Notes: generated by a model not told the origin, from the sequence alone. Positions 45,601-54,302 are shown, numbered from the stretch's first letter. The stretch is DNA of 64,000 bases from Kushneria marisflavi (GCF_002157205.1 NZ_CP021358.1:1860001-1924000), one strand, 5' to 3'. Numbers and translations: made by a program.

Positions 45601-47758
45601 ACCAGAAAGGATTTTCATTCACACTTTGAGTGTAGCTATAACCTTGGCGGCTATCATATAAGTGAGGTACCAGACCACGAGGGTTGAGCCGCTTCATCGT
45701 TACGTCTGGAAGAGATTTATAGCTGTACTGTTCTCCATCCTCTTGAATGGCATCAATCAAATTCAAATAGTAGGACAGTACAACCGGATGGAACGGGGTC
45801 AGATATTGTTTTTGCCGACCTTCCCGGCTATCAGTTATTGAGGCGATACCAAGCTTGGTAACAACTCTTTCTGAAGAGGTCAGTGTTTTACCGGTTTCAA
45901 GAGCCCCCAGGTAATTGAGGTAGGCATCGATGTAAGCTTTGGCTAACCCTGTGACTTTAGGCCCCCAGCTTTCGAGAGAAGGCAAAGTACGACGATTGCA
46001 GGCTTTGAAATAGCGGAGAAACGCTACATATTTTTCATAAAGCTCTACAAAACCTGAGTCTTTCAGGATGTCTGCCTTGCTTGAGACTTTGCTATTTTCA
46101 TCCCAGAGTATCAACTCATCTTCGATGAAATCGTATTCGATACTCAGCAATTGCTCTCGCAGAAAAACCTGTTTTATTTCCTGGTTATCCAGCACCACTG
46201 TGCTTTTGCCGGGCTTATAGGTGGCATAATAATCATCACACAGCAAGTGCTTCGTGCGGCTGGTGTCAGCAAGTAGCGGAAGCACGAGATTTTGTTTGGC
46301 TGGTTCACCCTCGACCATGACTTCAAGCTCGGCATCGCCACTTTTAAGCTGAAAGCGAACCTCATCTGACTCGTCATATAATTGTTGGAAGTCAATTTTT
46401 TTATACAGGGAAATATCTACACATTCCTGATTATCAACCAGAGTTTTCACATCCTCGGCATTAGGATTAACTACAACGGACTGCTGGCTCGACTGCAACA
46501 CCAATGCTTGCTTGGAACGGTTGATCAGAAACTTATTAACCATATCTTCAAGGTAAAACACACCCTGAGGAACGATAGCGCAATGAAAGCTATACTGTTC
46601 GGAATTTGATTCGCGTGAAAGCTTTACTGTAAAGAAAGCAGGCTGATCAGAAATCGTTCCCCTGATATTCAATTTCGTTTTATTATTGTGAGCCTTGTGA
46701 TCCAAGAAAACTGTCTTTGACATTTTCGAAGGGTTGATACTGAATTGTCGCGCCTCCGTTCTTGATCCGGAAAACTTGATTGAAATATCAAAATTTTCAG
46801 AGGATTGATCGGCTTCAAGCAGGATATGAATATCGCGCAGACCTGCACCTTTATCTCGTTTGCTGCGACGTTGCAAAAAACCTGTTGTTGTTGAGATCTC
46901 GTCAAGTTCCAAAACCTGTTCTTTTTGTTTTTCTATTTCATTTGTATATTCATCAAAAGTTTTTTCTTTCCATGCCTCACTGCCATTACCAAAATTTTCT
47001 TTGATAAACCTGCTTCCAAACTGGGTTAAACGGTCTTCCAGCTCTTCAGAGTGATGCTCTATCTCAAATTCGATTTCAGAACGCAGTTTTCGGTTTTCTT
47101 CAAGGCGTCGCTCGATCTGTTTAAGATTGAAATTCTCACCTTGAGCGGCCCAGTCATCAGTGAGTCGAGGGTCATTGAACAGTCCCAATTCATCGAATCT
47201 CAGCTCACCATCCGTCATGGATTCGTAAAGGCTTCGATATCCAAAAATGCTGGCATTATCTGATTCAACAACTTCAGCCTGAAAATCGAGCAAACACCTG
47301 GAAGTTTTCTGATTGCTCATACTGTCGTCGATCAAGCTATCAAGCTGCTGCTTGATGCCTTCAACTGACCAGACAGCACCATGTTTAGCCAGATCAAAGG
47401 TACTATTGGTAATAGTATCAAGCAGACTGTTATGAATCATTAACAGAGAGCTTTCCCAGTTAACAACATCATCTCTCAGTTTTGCCAAATAATTTTCAGT
47501 ATAGCAATCATCTTCGACGCCATACTCTTCAGTGTGGCCTGCGATCAGGACCTTAATATTGTCTACCAACAGGTAATTTATTTTAGTTTTGCCATCCATA
47601 ATTGAACCATCAGCAGCTTCGTGAAGTGCCGAAAGTAATTCAATGGTGTTGTCCGGATCAGTTGAACGAAACTGGAAACGCTCGCCTGCTTTGACCCTTC
47701 CTGTAAGCCAATTCTTCAGGTTTTCAACCAGGAAAGACTCAAATCGTTTTTCGGACAT
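42632..47758 (-). CDS. dptH: Dnd restriction protein DptH/DndH with HerA-like ATPase
   Basis: A very large protein (1708 residues from this start; 1715 if the frame begins at 47779). The N-terminal ~1300 residues have no motif that I recognise. The C-terminal ~350 are a HerA/FtsK-like P-loop ATPase: Walker A TGIIGTMGTGKTQFTKSL near 1370-1385 and Walker B MILVDEADNFMSQDFDS near 1590, followed by a sensor-type LSTQELTHF. DptH acts with DptF and DptG to attack DNA that lacks phosphorothioate marks. The start MSEKRFESFLVENL at 47758 is chosen for family resemblance; the upstream codon at 47779 also lies inside dptG. dptG overlaps by 20 or 41 bases. Confidence 0.9.
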   Translation of the reverse strand: MSEKRFESFLVENLKNWLTGRVKAGERFQFRSTDPDNTIELLSALHEAADGSIMDGKTKINYLLVDNIKVLIAGHTEEYGVEDDCYTENYLAKLRDDVVNWESSLLMIHNSLLDTITNSTFDLAKHGAVWSVEGIKQQLDSLIDDSMSNQKTSRCLLDFQAEVVESDNASIFGYRSLYESMTDGELRFDELGLFNDPRLTDDWAAQGENFNLKQIERRLEENRKLRSEIEFEIEHHSEELEDRLTQFGSRFIKENFGNGSEAWKEKTFDEYTNEIEKQKEQVLELDEISTTTGFLQRRSKRDKGAGLRDIHILLEADQSSENFDISIKFSGSRTEARQFSINPSKMSKTVFLDHKAHNNKTKLNIRGTISDQPAFFTVKLSRESNSEQYSFHCAIVPQGVFYLEDMVNKFLINRSKQALVLQSSQQSVVVNPNAEDVKTLVDNQECVDISLYKKIDFQQLYDESDEVRFQLKSGDAELEVMVEGEPAKQNLVLPLLADTSRTKHLLCDDYYATYKPGKSTVVLDNQEIKQVFLREQLLSIEYDFIEDELILWDENSKVSSKADILKDSGFVELYEKYVAFLRYFKACNRRTLPSLESWGPKVTGLAKAYIDAYLNYLGALETGKTLTSSERVVTKLGIASITDSREGRQKQYLTPFHPVVLSYYLNLIDAIQEDGEQYSYKSLPDVTMKRLNPRGLVPHLYDSRQGYSYTQSVNENPFWLEIVPKEDSSFEYVIKLVRHKIEEFVETFKKLFEEVPAAPILINSINNAENRELFRGILAYYNDRLDDGRRIHVNLYDDDEVDTEFDFFAEMATYDEIKNRYGLDKGAAKRNADTIVDVLRTHLSFSKFRNGQVDSQKYAHLSFFRNNQLVDPRNNDVDEHISGMSCGGLLAGESSLKENEFYFTGLGMKGVDCSDKPHLMVAKGFSRLWRPSIVSGDAYDNNSAIRLSVSTSVREQLERSYDSSIWVTIIDPKVTLDFFQGSSDIILIHYSDQYTSSSGYDAITVTKQSNLYKSVLGNAGESLIREFNAFNGEWLLQMVSDPHREELGKQGVIASYKTVAIMLSQSDICWVPLSVAEMIRVAGNIGLAMSESDFSRRNSSSRHGPISDDILFAGFKNGKLYLLPVEAKAGSRPDFRKACTQALELKHYMETILGQDNLAGRLFRGLFIRQILLQVEKYQLYEVFDNTHFDSFLDERETWLDGTYSIGQLTDYPDGMVVALINSDACFSESYEESDGVLKVEIPISMMDTLIHTSYQVLKRNILEGRSLRIPKKYMLGTQHQGNEDMPEQEGLGGIQTILFGDEPAAYDENDNSTVESETTETALETKSELTQPLTVQFGTDVQTQQPVIWEPTNTEKLFNTNTGIIGTMGTGKTQFTKSLITQLVHNQHNNVGGTDIGILIFDYKADYVKDDFVAATNAKVFDLFHLPFNPFAVFGNRPMQPMHTANLFRTTIAKAFGLGPRQQNKVRTLVMDAYEAAGIYPQDSSTWVKPAPTLADIWEVFQSQEKVEQDSLYAALDDLIGFEIFEPDTRKTQSLYDLVDGVTVINLSGYDPSIQNLVVALTLDLFYTQMHQQGSSRLEGSLRQISKMILVDEADNFMSQDFDSLKKILKEGREFGVGTILSTQELTHFKTGDNDYSTLILSWVIHQVANIKSQEIKAIFNTPSKQSEEFHMGEIRKLEKHYSLYIDGKKKVSKIKDLAFWEFLELN

Positions 47759-49085
47759 AGACTGCGTCTCCACTATCACTCATCCTTTCGAGGTTCCCTA
47801 CTCGCTCGTAAAACTCAATTAATGCTTGTTGAGATTGCAAATCAAACCAGACACCACGGGCTTGGAACTCTTCAATCAGCCGCTGAAACTGTAAGCGAGA
47901 TTCGGACCCTACTGCCAGATTGGTCAATAGCAACAGATAATCCTGATTGATAGTCAGAACGTTACCACCACGCCTGCGATTCTGAATGAAGTGTCGTGCC
48001 ACTTCATTTTCAAAAGCACTAACAACCTTTTTCTTGACGGTTAACTGGCCGCTGCCGGGTTTACTGAAAATTTCCTTGGAAGTCATCAGGATGGCATTCA
48101 ATATCTCATCCGAAGCTGCGATTGGATCAACCCAAGGGGAAAGTTTGCGAGAATCGCGATAGTTCTCGAGAAAAATCGACAATCGATTAACCAGATCTTC
48201 TCTATCGGATGAAGAGCATTCCTGCAGGTAGGCTCGGATCGCCCAAAGAGGGTAACGCGTGGCACTCTTGCAATCAGGCTGATTCAAATACTCCAGTGCA
48301 GAAAGCATTGGAAACAGATCCGCGACTTTTTCTCTTAGCTCCTGCACAGCACTGCGAACCTGCTTACGCTCAGTACTGGCTTTCTCTGTATCCAGAATAA
48401 AAAACAAGGGCTTGCTTTCAGGCTCGGATTTCCACGAATTGATATTTAAAGCCAATTGAGAACTGTATAAAAAGTTATACAGTGCTATGAATGCCTTGAG
48501 CCCGTGCATCATATAGCCAGAATATTGACATAGTAACTTAAAATCTTTAGCAAAATTATCTGCAAGAAAAGGCAAATAACTAGCTATTTTATTTTCGGGT
48601 TCGAAACTATCGATTATTTTTTTAAATTCATCCAGAATTTCATGCTCAAGAAAATTGACGTTGTTGCCGCCAGCCTGAATACTGGTTCTTGATTCAGCCA
48701 GTAGACCACTCAACACTTCGCCAACGTGCTTGGTATTACCTGAGTTGGACGAACCACTTTTGAATAGCATAAAATCAGGTGATACTTCAAACAGCCCACT
48801 TGCATCGTTGGCGAAATACATCGCTTCGAGCAGATCCAGAAATTCCGGCTCATCGATTCTTTGCGCAAGGCGAGCACGACAAGCTTCAATAAAAGTACCT
48901 AGATTTTGGCCTTTCTTTAACGATTGCCGCAAACCTATTGATAGCAATTCTCCACCAACAGAATAGGTATCCGGGTCTGTATTCCGGTCCCCTCGTTGCT
49001 GCCGAAACGTTAGATAATGGTTGACGAAATTCTTTTCTTTTATTTTTTGATCGTTGATAACAGACAAATTTTCATGAACGCTCAT
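47739..49085 (-). CDS. dptG: Dnd restriction protein DptG/DndG
   Basis: A 448-residue soluble protein located between dptF and dptH, the invariant position of DptG. No catalytic motif is visible. It is mostly helical with a few conserved-looking segments (RQQRGDRNTDPDTYSVGGEL, then LLSIGLRQSLKKGQNLGTF). Identity therefore rests on gene order and size rather than on a motif. Its ATG is directly adjacent to the dptF stop (no spacer), and it overlaps dptH. It forms the restriction complex with DptF and DptH. Confidence 0.85.
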   Translation of the reverse strand: MSVHENLSVINDQKIKEKNFVNHYLTFRQQRGDRNTDPDTYSVGGELLSIGLRQSLKKGQNLGTFIEACRARLAQRIDEPEFLDLLEAMYFANDASGLFEVSPDFMLFKSGSSNSGNTKHVGEVLSGLLAESRTSIQAGGNNVNFLEHEILDEFKKIIDSFEPENKIASYLPFLADNFAKDFKLLCQYSGYMMHGLKAFIALYNFLYSSQLALNINSWKSEPESKPLFFILDTEKASTERKQVRSAVQELREKVADLFPMLSALEYLNQPDCKSATRYPLWAIRAYLQECSSSDREDLVNRLSIFLENYRDSRKLSPWVDPIAASDEILNAILMTSKEIFSKPGSGQLTVKKKVVSAFENEVARHFIQNRRRGGNVLTINQDYLLLLTNLAVGSESRLQFQRLIEEFQARGVWFDLQSQQALIEFYERVGNLERMSDSGDAVYVRKTI

Positions 49086-50660
49086 TTACCCTGCCTCCAC
49101 GACAAACTCTTCGTCTTCCAATTTTAATGTCCATTCTTTTCCCTGATTATGGAAGTGAATTGATTTTGTTGTATTGGCAATGCTAACCAGTTTTTCGATT
49201 ACCTCTTCTAAAATAACCACAGCGTTTTTATCATGGCGGTTGGGCCGATAGCCCCCGAGAATTCGCTGAGCTAGCTCCAAAAAGGAGATAGTGACTGGAA
49301 AAGGTTCAAGCTGAATTTGGTCAACCTTGATGACGGCATGGAAGCAATGAATTTGATGCTTTTTCTGATTGGCATCAGCAATACGGGTCAGATCAGCGCG
49401 CACATCAACCTTGGCGGAAACAATAATGTCATTTATTTTTTCTAAAAAAATTCCATTGTCAATTATTTTGCTTTCCAGCCTGTTGGCAAACTTCATCAAG
49501 CTTTCTATTAGTTGCTTTTTATAAAACTCTCTTAGTTGTTTTTTGCTACCGCTAGAGTGATGTAGTTGCCATGCATAGATATATTCATCGAACAACGGCA
49601 AGGCAAAGTCTTTAGAAAAATATTCATGGTAGTTATTGCCGAGTTCGACTTCCTGAAGACAGTAAAAAGCTCTTATCCAACTGGAAGGCGAAAGTTCTTG
49701 ATAACCATATTTTTTATAATAAGCTTCCTTGAACTCTTCAAAATCTTGATCTGCTATGCATAACGCATACTGCACAACAAACTGATCCACCTTTTGCGAA
49801 CGCAGCAAGCAGGGATCAAGACCAACCAAAGAGTTTGCAAGGCCATAGCCCGGTGCAGCGAAAAGATTATCAAACAATACTGAGTCACCAGCAATCAGAT
49901 GGTGAATAAAATCCAGTAGTGCACGCGCGGAAAAAAACTGATCAAATTTCAAGCGGGCGTGCAGGAGAGCACGCACAATGACTTTTTGTATGGCAGGCTC
50001 TTGAAGCAATCGATAATTGTGGAACTTTAAATCAACTTCCTTTGAAGGGTCCATTTTATAAGCACGGTAAAGCGGATTCTCTGTATCGTTTGAAGTTACC
50101 CTGCGAAGCAACTCCGACACAAATTTGGAACCGACCGCTCCCTCTTCCAAGCTGAACTTCGGGTAGTCTTCAAAGTTGACAAACTGATAGTTACTAGACG
50201 AATTTTCGCCTTCAATGAAGCAAGCGATCGCATTTTTGATGCCAGCATGCCTTTCTGCGCCGCTACTCTGGTAATTGAACAGCATTCCAACGTTGATACC
50301 CACGATCATGGGTTCGGGCGATCGCTGATGTTCATCAAATAGCTGATCCAGTGCCTGTACGGCTGTTTGGTCCGGCTTGAAACTGTGCGTCGCATCCAGA
50401 TGAAATCTGAAACTTTCTGAATATTTTCGATGATAGCGCTTTAAAAGTTCTGATTTTCCGTCGCCGGATGACCCACACAGAAAAAGCACGCTGCCTGCTT
50501 CCAGCCCCCCATCCAAAAGATCTTTAAAATCCTTTTCGATATCGGTTTCGATATAAAGGTAGTCTTTTAGCTCTCGTTCTTTTTCATTCCCTTGATGTAG
50601 GGTAGTTACTGCCTGAGCCGATGACCTAGCAAGAGTGTCTAATAATAATTTAAAGTCCAC
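49086..50660 (-). CDS. dptF: Dnd restriction protein DptF/DndF (P-loop ATPase)
   Basis: A 524-residue P-loop NTPase with Walker A CGSSGDGKSELLKRYH (GSSGDGKS at 63-70) and an acidic strand ending MIVGINVGMLFNYQ as a Walker-B-like region. The N-terminus (ALARSSAQAVTTLHQGN-like, ELKDYLYIETDIEKDF) matches DptF. It starts the dptFGH operon and begins with GTG at 50660, with AGGA six bases upstream; there is no in-frame ATG near by. With DptG and DptH it forms the Dnd-associated restriction machinery. The operon faces dndBCDE and continues into the ParB-like and channel genes. Confidence 0.9.
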   Translation of the reverse strand: MDFKLLLDTLARSSAQAVTTLHQGNEKERELKDYLYIETDIEKDFKDLLDGGLEAGSVLFLCGSSGDGKSELLKRYHRKYSESFRFHLDATHSFKPDQTAVQALDQLFDEHQRSPEPMIVGINVGMLFNYQSSGAERHAGIKNAIACFIEGENSSSNYQFVNFEDYPKFSLEEGAVGSKFVSELLRRVTSNDTENPLYRAYKMDPSKEVDLKFHNYRLLQEPAIQKVIVRALLHARLKFDQFFSARALLDFIHHLIAGDSVLFDNLFAAPGYGLANSLVGLDPCLLRSQKVDQFVVQYALCIADQDFEEFKEAYYKKYGYQELSPSSWIRAFYCLQEVELGNNYHEYFSKDFALPLFDEYIYAWQLHHSSGSKKQLREFYKKQLIESLMKFANRLESKIIDNGIFLEKINDIIVSAKVDVRADLTRIADANQKKHQIHCFHAVIKVDQIQLEPFPVTISFLELAQRILGGYRPNRHDKNAVVILEEVIEKLVSIANTTKSIHFHNQGKEWTLKLEDEEFVVEAG

Positions 50661-50865
50661 GCATTCCTACCCTTTTATGATTGCATGCATGAATATGTTA
50701 TTCGGATAACATTTAGAATCTAAAGCTGCTGCGAGCGTCTAGAGTAACTAGCAGCCGATACATGGATATGCCTTGCTTTCTGATGTTCGTTACATGCTCA
50801 AGCAACATTTTGAGACATAATCTGACACATGCATTAGGAAAACAACAATAAGGATAAGCGGCCAT
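50661..50865. other. Right edge of the island, dptF promoter region
   Basis: AT-rich stretch between the dptF start and the tRNA terminator. It should hold the dptF promoter on the minus strand, but I cannot place one with confidence. I find no gene and no obvious copy of the tRNA 3' end. Confidence 0.3.
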
Positions 50866-50905
50866 AAAAAAACGCCACTCGGTATAAACCGTAGTGGCGT
50901 TTTTT
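50866..50905 (-). terminator. Intrinsic terminator of tRNA-Arg
   Basis: ACGCCACT-CGGT pairs with ACCG-AGTGGCGT around ATAA, with A- and T-tracts on both sides, so it works in both directions. It lies just past the 3' end of the minus-strand tRNA. Confidence 0.9.
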
Positions 50906-50915
50906 GACTAATCTG

Positions 50916-50992
50916 TGGCGCGCTTGTTGGGATTCGAACCCAAGACCCCCGCCTTCGGAGGGCGGTACTCTATCCAGCTGAGCTACAAGCGC
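50916..50992 (-). tRNA. tRNA-Arg (anticodon CCG)
   Basis: A 77-base tRNA including an encoded CCA end. The acceptor stem is GCGCTTG/CAAGCGC with discriminator G. The D arm begins TAGCTCAGC, the anticodon stem is CCGCC/GGCGG with loop CTCCGAA, giving anticodon CCG, which reads CGG. The T arm is TTGGG-TTCGAAT-CCCAA. tRNA genes are common insertion points for genomic islands, and the dnd/dpt island ends next to it. Confidence 0.95.
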
Positions 50993-51227
50993 GCAGGTGC
51001 CTTCGCGGGGAAGACAGCGCGCTATCCTAACGCCCGCGCCTGCGGCTGTCCACTCTCGCACCGGCCGCCCTCGGCCACGTTTTATCCCTCCGGCAAACGC
51101 CGGAACGGCGACGCTTGAAGGAGGGCTTAAAGGCAGTGGTCTTTCCTCTGGCCGCTCCGCTTGAAGATGGGTAACGTCTATCCTGAGGCGTCAGACACCT
51201 TTTTTCTGATTATCAGGGGAATCCACG

Positions 51228-52088
51228 ATGGGCATGAGCGAGCAACCGGGCGGTGAGCCCACCATCGAGATGGTCGTTCAGGCGCACCAAGCGCTGAAGG
51301 CGCAAAAACCGCTGGTGCAGTGCCTGACCAACAATGTGACGGTCAATCTGGTCGCCAATGCGCTGCTGGCCGCGGGCGCCACGCCGGCGATGGTTGATAA
51401 TCCTGAAGAGGCCGGGCGCTTTGCCGCTCAGGCCGATGCGGTGCTGATCAATCTGGGCACGCCGCAGGGTGATCAGGTCAAGGCAATGCACAAGGCCGCC
51501 AGCGGCGCGCATCAGGCGGGTACGCCCTGGGTGCTCGACCCCATTGGCGCGGGCAGCATGAAGTGGCGCCACGGTCTGGCGCTCGAGCTTCTGGAACACC
51601 GGCCTACGGTGGTGCGCGGCAATGCCTCGGAAATCATGGGGCTGGCCGGCCACGATGGCGCCGGCCGCGGCGTGGACAGCGCCATGAGTCCGCAAAGCGC
51701 CATCAACGCCGCGCGCGAGCTGATGGGCCTGGCCTGCACGGTCTCGGCCTCGGGGCCGATGGATGTTCTGATCGGCCCACTGCTCAACCGCCATCGCAAT
51801 GGCCAGGCAGTGGTCGAAGTCGGCGGTGGCAGCGAATGGCAGCCACGCGTCTCCGGCACCGGCTGCGCGCTGGGCGCGATCGTTGCGGCCTACTGCGCCG
51901 TGGTGCGTGACCCGCTGTGCGCCGCGGTGGCCGCACATGTTCACGTGGCCGTGGCCGCCGAGCTTGCCGAGCAGCACGCTCAGGGGCCGGGCAGTTTTGC
52001 CATGGCCTGGCTGGATGCGCTCGATCAGGTCGATGACGCGCTGCTGCGCCAGCGCGGGCTGGTCGCCGTGCGCTGGCTGGATGCCTGA
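51228..52088 (+). CDS. thiM: Hydroxyethylthiazole kinase
   Basis: A 286-residue ribokinase-like enzyme that phosphorylates 4-methyl-5-(2-hydroxyethyl)thiazole for salvage into thiamine. Family motifs are PLVQCLTNNVTVNLVANALL near the N-terminus, PWVLDPIGAGSMKWRH in the middle and the anion-hole region VSGTGCALGAIVAAYCA with the catalytic Cys. AGGGGAA lies about eight bases before the ATG at 51228. No thiD or thiE is near, and I could not recognise a TPP riboswitch upstream. Its 3' end overlaps the following desaturase gene by eight bases, an unusual partnership. Confidence 0.93.
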   Translation: MGMSEQPGGEPTIEMVVQAHQALKAQKPLVQCLTNNVTVNLVANALLAAGATPAMVDNPEEAGRFAAQADAVLINLGTPQGDQVKAMHKAASGAHQAGTPWVLDPIGAGSMKWRHGLALELLEHRPTVVRGNASEIMGLAGHDGAGRGVDSAMSPQSAINAARELMGLACTVSASGPMDVLIGPLLNRHRNGQAVVEVGGGSEWQPRVSGTGCALGAIVAAYCAVVRDPLCAAVAAHVHVAVAAELAEQHAQGPGSFAMAWLDALDQVDDALLRQRGLVAVRWLDA

Positions 52089-53640
52089 GCCGGTGTCAGC
52101 GCAAGTATCGCCCTTGCGGATCGGCATTATCGGCGCCGGCATTGCGGGGCTGGCCGCCGCCATCCGTCTGCGTCTTGAAGGCGCCCATGTCGAGGTGTTC
52201 GAGGCCGGTGACACGGCCGGCGGCAAACTCGGCGAGCTGGTGCTGGGGGAGTATCGCTTCGGTATTGGCCCGTCGCTTTTGACCATGCCGCACTATATCG
52301 ACGAGCTGTTCGAACTGGCCGGTGAGGTGCCCTCGGAGCACTTTCGCTATCGGCGACTGGAGACCGTGTGCCGCTATGCCTGGGAGGACGGCACCCGACT
52401 CGATGCCCACGCCGACCCGCAGGCGTTTGCCGAGGAAGTCGAACGGGTGCTGGGCGTGCCGGCGCAGCGCGTGCTCGCAACGCTTTCTCACGGTCGGGAG
52501 AAGTACGACCTGACCGGGCGGACCTTTCTGGAAAAGTCGCTGCACACTCCGAAAACCTGGCTCACCCCGGAAGTCGGCCATGCCCTGACCCGTCTGCACC
52601 GGCTCGATCTCACCCGCACCCTGCACGAGGTGCACGAGCGTGATCTGAAAGAGCCCCATCTGGTGCAGCTCTTTGACCGCTTTGCGACCTATAACGGCTC
52701 CAACCCGTATCGCGCCCCGGGACTGCTCTCGATGATCGCCCATTTTGAACATGGCGCCGAGGCGGGTGCCTTCGTGCCCGAAGGCGGCATGCCGGCGATC
52801 GCGCGCGCGCTTCATGGTCTGGCCGAGCGGCTGGGCGTGATCTTTCACTTCAAAGCGCCGGTGGCCGAGATCCTCACTCGCAAGGAAGGCCGCCGGCCGC
52901 GTGCGGTGGGCCTGCGCCTGACGGATGATCAAACCGTGATGTTTGATCGCGTGGTCAGCAACATGGATGTGTTTTTTACTCATCAGCGGCTGCTGCCCGG
53001 GGCTCCGGCGCCCAAACGGGTGCTGGCGCGGGAGAAATCCACCTCGGCGCTGATCTTTTACTGGGGTGTGGATGACTCTTTTCCGGAACTGGATGTGCAT
53101 AACATCTTTTTCAGCGAGGATTACCCGGAAGAGTTCAAGGCGCTGGAGGCCGGCACGCTCTGTGATGACCCGACCGTCTATGTCAGCATCTCCTCACGCT
53201 ATGACAAACGCGCCGCCCCGGCAGGCGGCGAGAACTGGTTCGTGATGATCAACGCGCCGTTTGCCACGCCGGAGCAGGACTGGCCAACACTGATCGAGCG
53301 CATCCGCGAGCGGGTGATCCGGAAACTCGAGCGGATGCTTGACCGTCCGCTGCGAAAGGCGATCGTCGAGGAGTGCGTGTTCGACCCGACCACGATCGAG
53401 GCGCGCACCCTGTCACACCTGGGCGCGCTCTATGGCACCAGCTCCAACGATCGCATGGCGGCGTTCATGCGCCACCCGAACGACAGCCGCCATGTCGACG
53501 GGCTCTATTTCTGCGGCGGCAGCGTGCATCCCGGCGGCGGCCTGCCGCTGTGCCTGCTGTCGGCCAAAATCATGACCGAGGTCATGGCCCGGCAAGCGCC
53601 CCTGTCACGGCGCGCCCCTGACCCGAAGGACACTACCTGA
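52081..53640 (+). CDS. CrtI/CrtD-like carotenoid desaturase
   Basis: A 519-residue FAD-dependent amine-oxidase-fold enzyme of the phytoene desaturase family. The N-terminal dinucleotide-binding motif is GIIGAGIAGLAAAIRLRLEG with EVFEAGDTAGGK after it. FATYNGSNPYRAPGLLSMI and the C-terminal YFCGGSVHPGGGLPLCLLSA are typical of CrtI and of hydroxycarotenoid 3,4-desaturases (CrtD). Since a CruF-like hydratase gene follows with a one-base overlap (TGATG), CrtD-type activity on an acyclic hydroxylated carotenoid is the better guess. The ATG at 52081 lies inside the end of thiM. crtB and crtE are absent locally. Confidence 0.85.
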   Translation: MPEPVSAQVSPLRIGIIGAGIAGLAAAIRLRLEGAHVEVFEAGDTAGGKLGELVLGEYRFGIGPSLLTMPHYIDELFELAGEVPSEHFRYRRLETVCRYAWEDGTRLDAHADPQAFAEEVERVLGVPAQRVLATLSHGREKYDLTGRTFLEKSLHTPKTWLTPEVGHALTRLHRLDLTRTLHEVHERDLKEPHLVQLFDRFATYNGSNPYRAPGLLSMIAHFEHGAEAGAFVPEGGMPAIARALHGLAERLGVIFHFKAPVAEILTRKEGRRPRAVGLRLTDDQTVMFDRVVSNMDVFFTHQRLLPGAPAPKRVLAREKSTSALIFYWGVDDSFPELDVHNIFFSEDYPEEFKALEAGTLCDDPTVYVSISSRYDKRAAPAGGENWFVMINAPFATPEQDWPTLIERIRERVIRKLERMLDRPLRKAIVEECVFDPTTIEARTLSHLGALYGTSSNDRMAAFMRHPNDSRHVDGLYFCGGSVHPGGGLPLCLLSAKIMTEVMARQAPLSRRAPDPKDTT

Positions 53641-54302
53641 TGACCCCGTCTGCCTCCGCCCTCGGACGCCGCCTGCGACCGACCCCGGTAATCGTCCTGC
53701 TGACCCTGATCTATCTGGCAGGCGTCATCGGCATCGCACTGCCGGTGCATGATCACTTCATTCGCCTGACCCCGCTGACGCTGCTGGCCTCGCTGGGGCT
53801 GGCCATGGCCTTTCACCCGGGGCCGCGCAAACCGCTCTGGGGCTACGTGGGGCTGTGCTACGTAGTGGGGTTTGTGGCCGAGGCGATCGGCACCTCCACC
53901 GGGCTGCTGTTCGGCGACTACACCTATGGCCATGTGCTGGGGCCGACGCTCTGGCATACGCCGCTGATCATCGGGGTGAACTGGGCACTGCTGCTGTACT
54001 GTCTCAACGTGGTGGTCCAGCGCGTGCTGCCCGGGCTCTCGCGCCCGCTGAAAGGCGGGGTCGGGGCGGCCCTGATGGTCGCACTCGATATCCTGATCGA
54101 GCCGGTGGCCATTCATCACGAAATGTGGACCTGGGGTGAAACCATTGTGCCCCTGAGCAACTACATCGGCTGGTTTCTCGTGTCGCTGCCGGTCTCGATT
54201 CTGTTTCACTATCTGTTCGAGCGCGTGCGTAACCCGGTCGCCATCGCCGTGGCGCTACTGATGGCCGGCTTTTTTGCCGCGCTGACCCTGCTGGGCGTTT
54301 AA
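53640..54302 (+). CDS. cruF: CruF-like carotenoid biosynthesis membrane protein
   Basis: A 220-residue protein with about seven hydrophobic helices, matching the DUF422/CruF carotenoid hydratase family (1',2'-hydratase of myxol-type or bisanhydrobacterioruberin-type carotenoids). Signature stretches are TSTGLLFGDYTYGHVLGPTL, VNWALLLYCLNVVV and LDILIEPVAIHHEMWTWGE. It begins at the last base of the desaturase gene and ends by overlapping the tail of the convergent LacI regulator by four bases. Together the two enzymes would finish an acyclic carotenoid, with precursor genes elsewhere. Confidence 0.82.
   Translation: MTPSASALGRRLRPTPVIVLLTLIYLAGVIGIALPVHDHFIRLTPLTLLASLGLAMAFHPGPRKPLWGYVGLCYVVGFVAEAIGTSTGLLFGDYTYGHVLGPTLWHTPLIIGVNWALLLYCLNVVVQRVLPGLSRPLKGGVGAALMVALDILIEPVAIHHEMWTWGETIVPLSNYIGWFLVSLPVSILFHYLFERVRNPVAIAVALLMAGFFAALTLLGV

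Noticed and set aside
51000..51227. TPP riboswitch before thiM
   Set aside because: I looked for the CTGAGA and ACCTGATCTGGATAATGCC-like core elements and could not find them, so no riboswitch is annotated.
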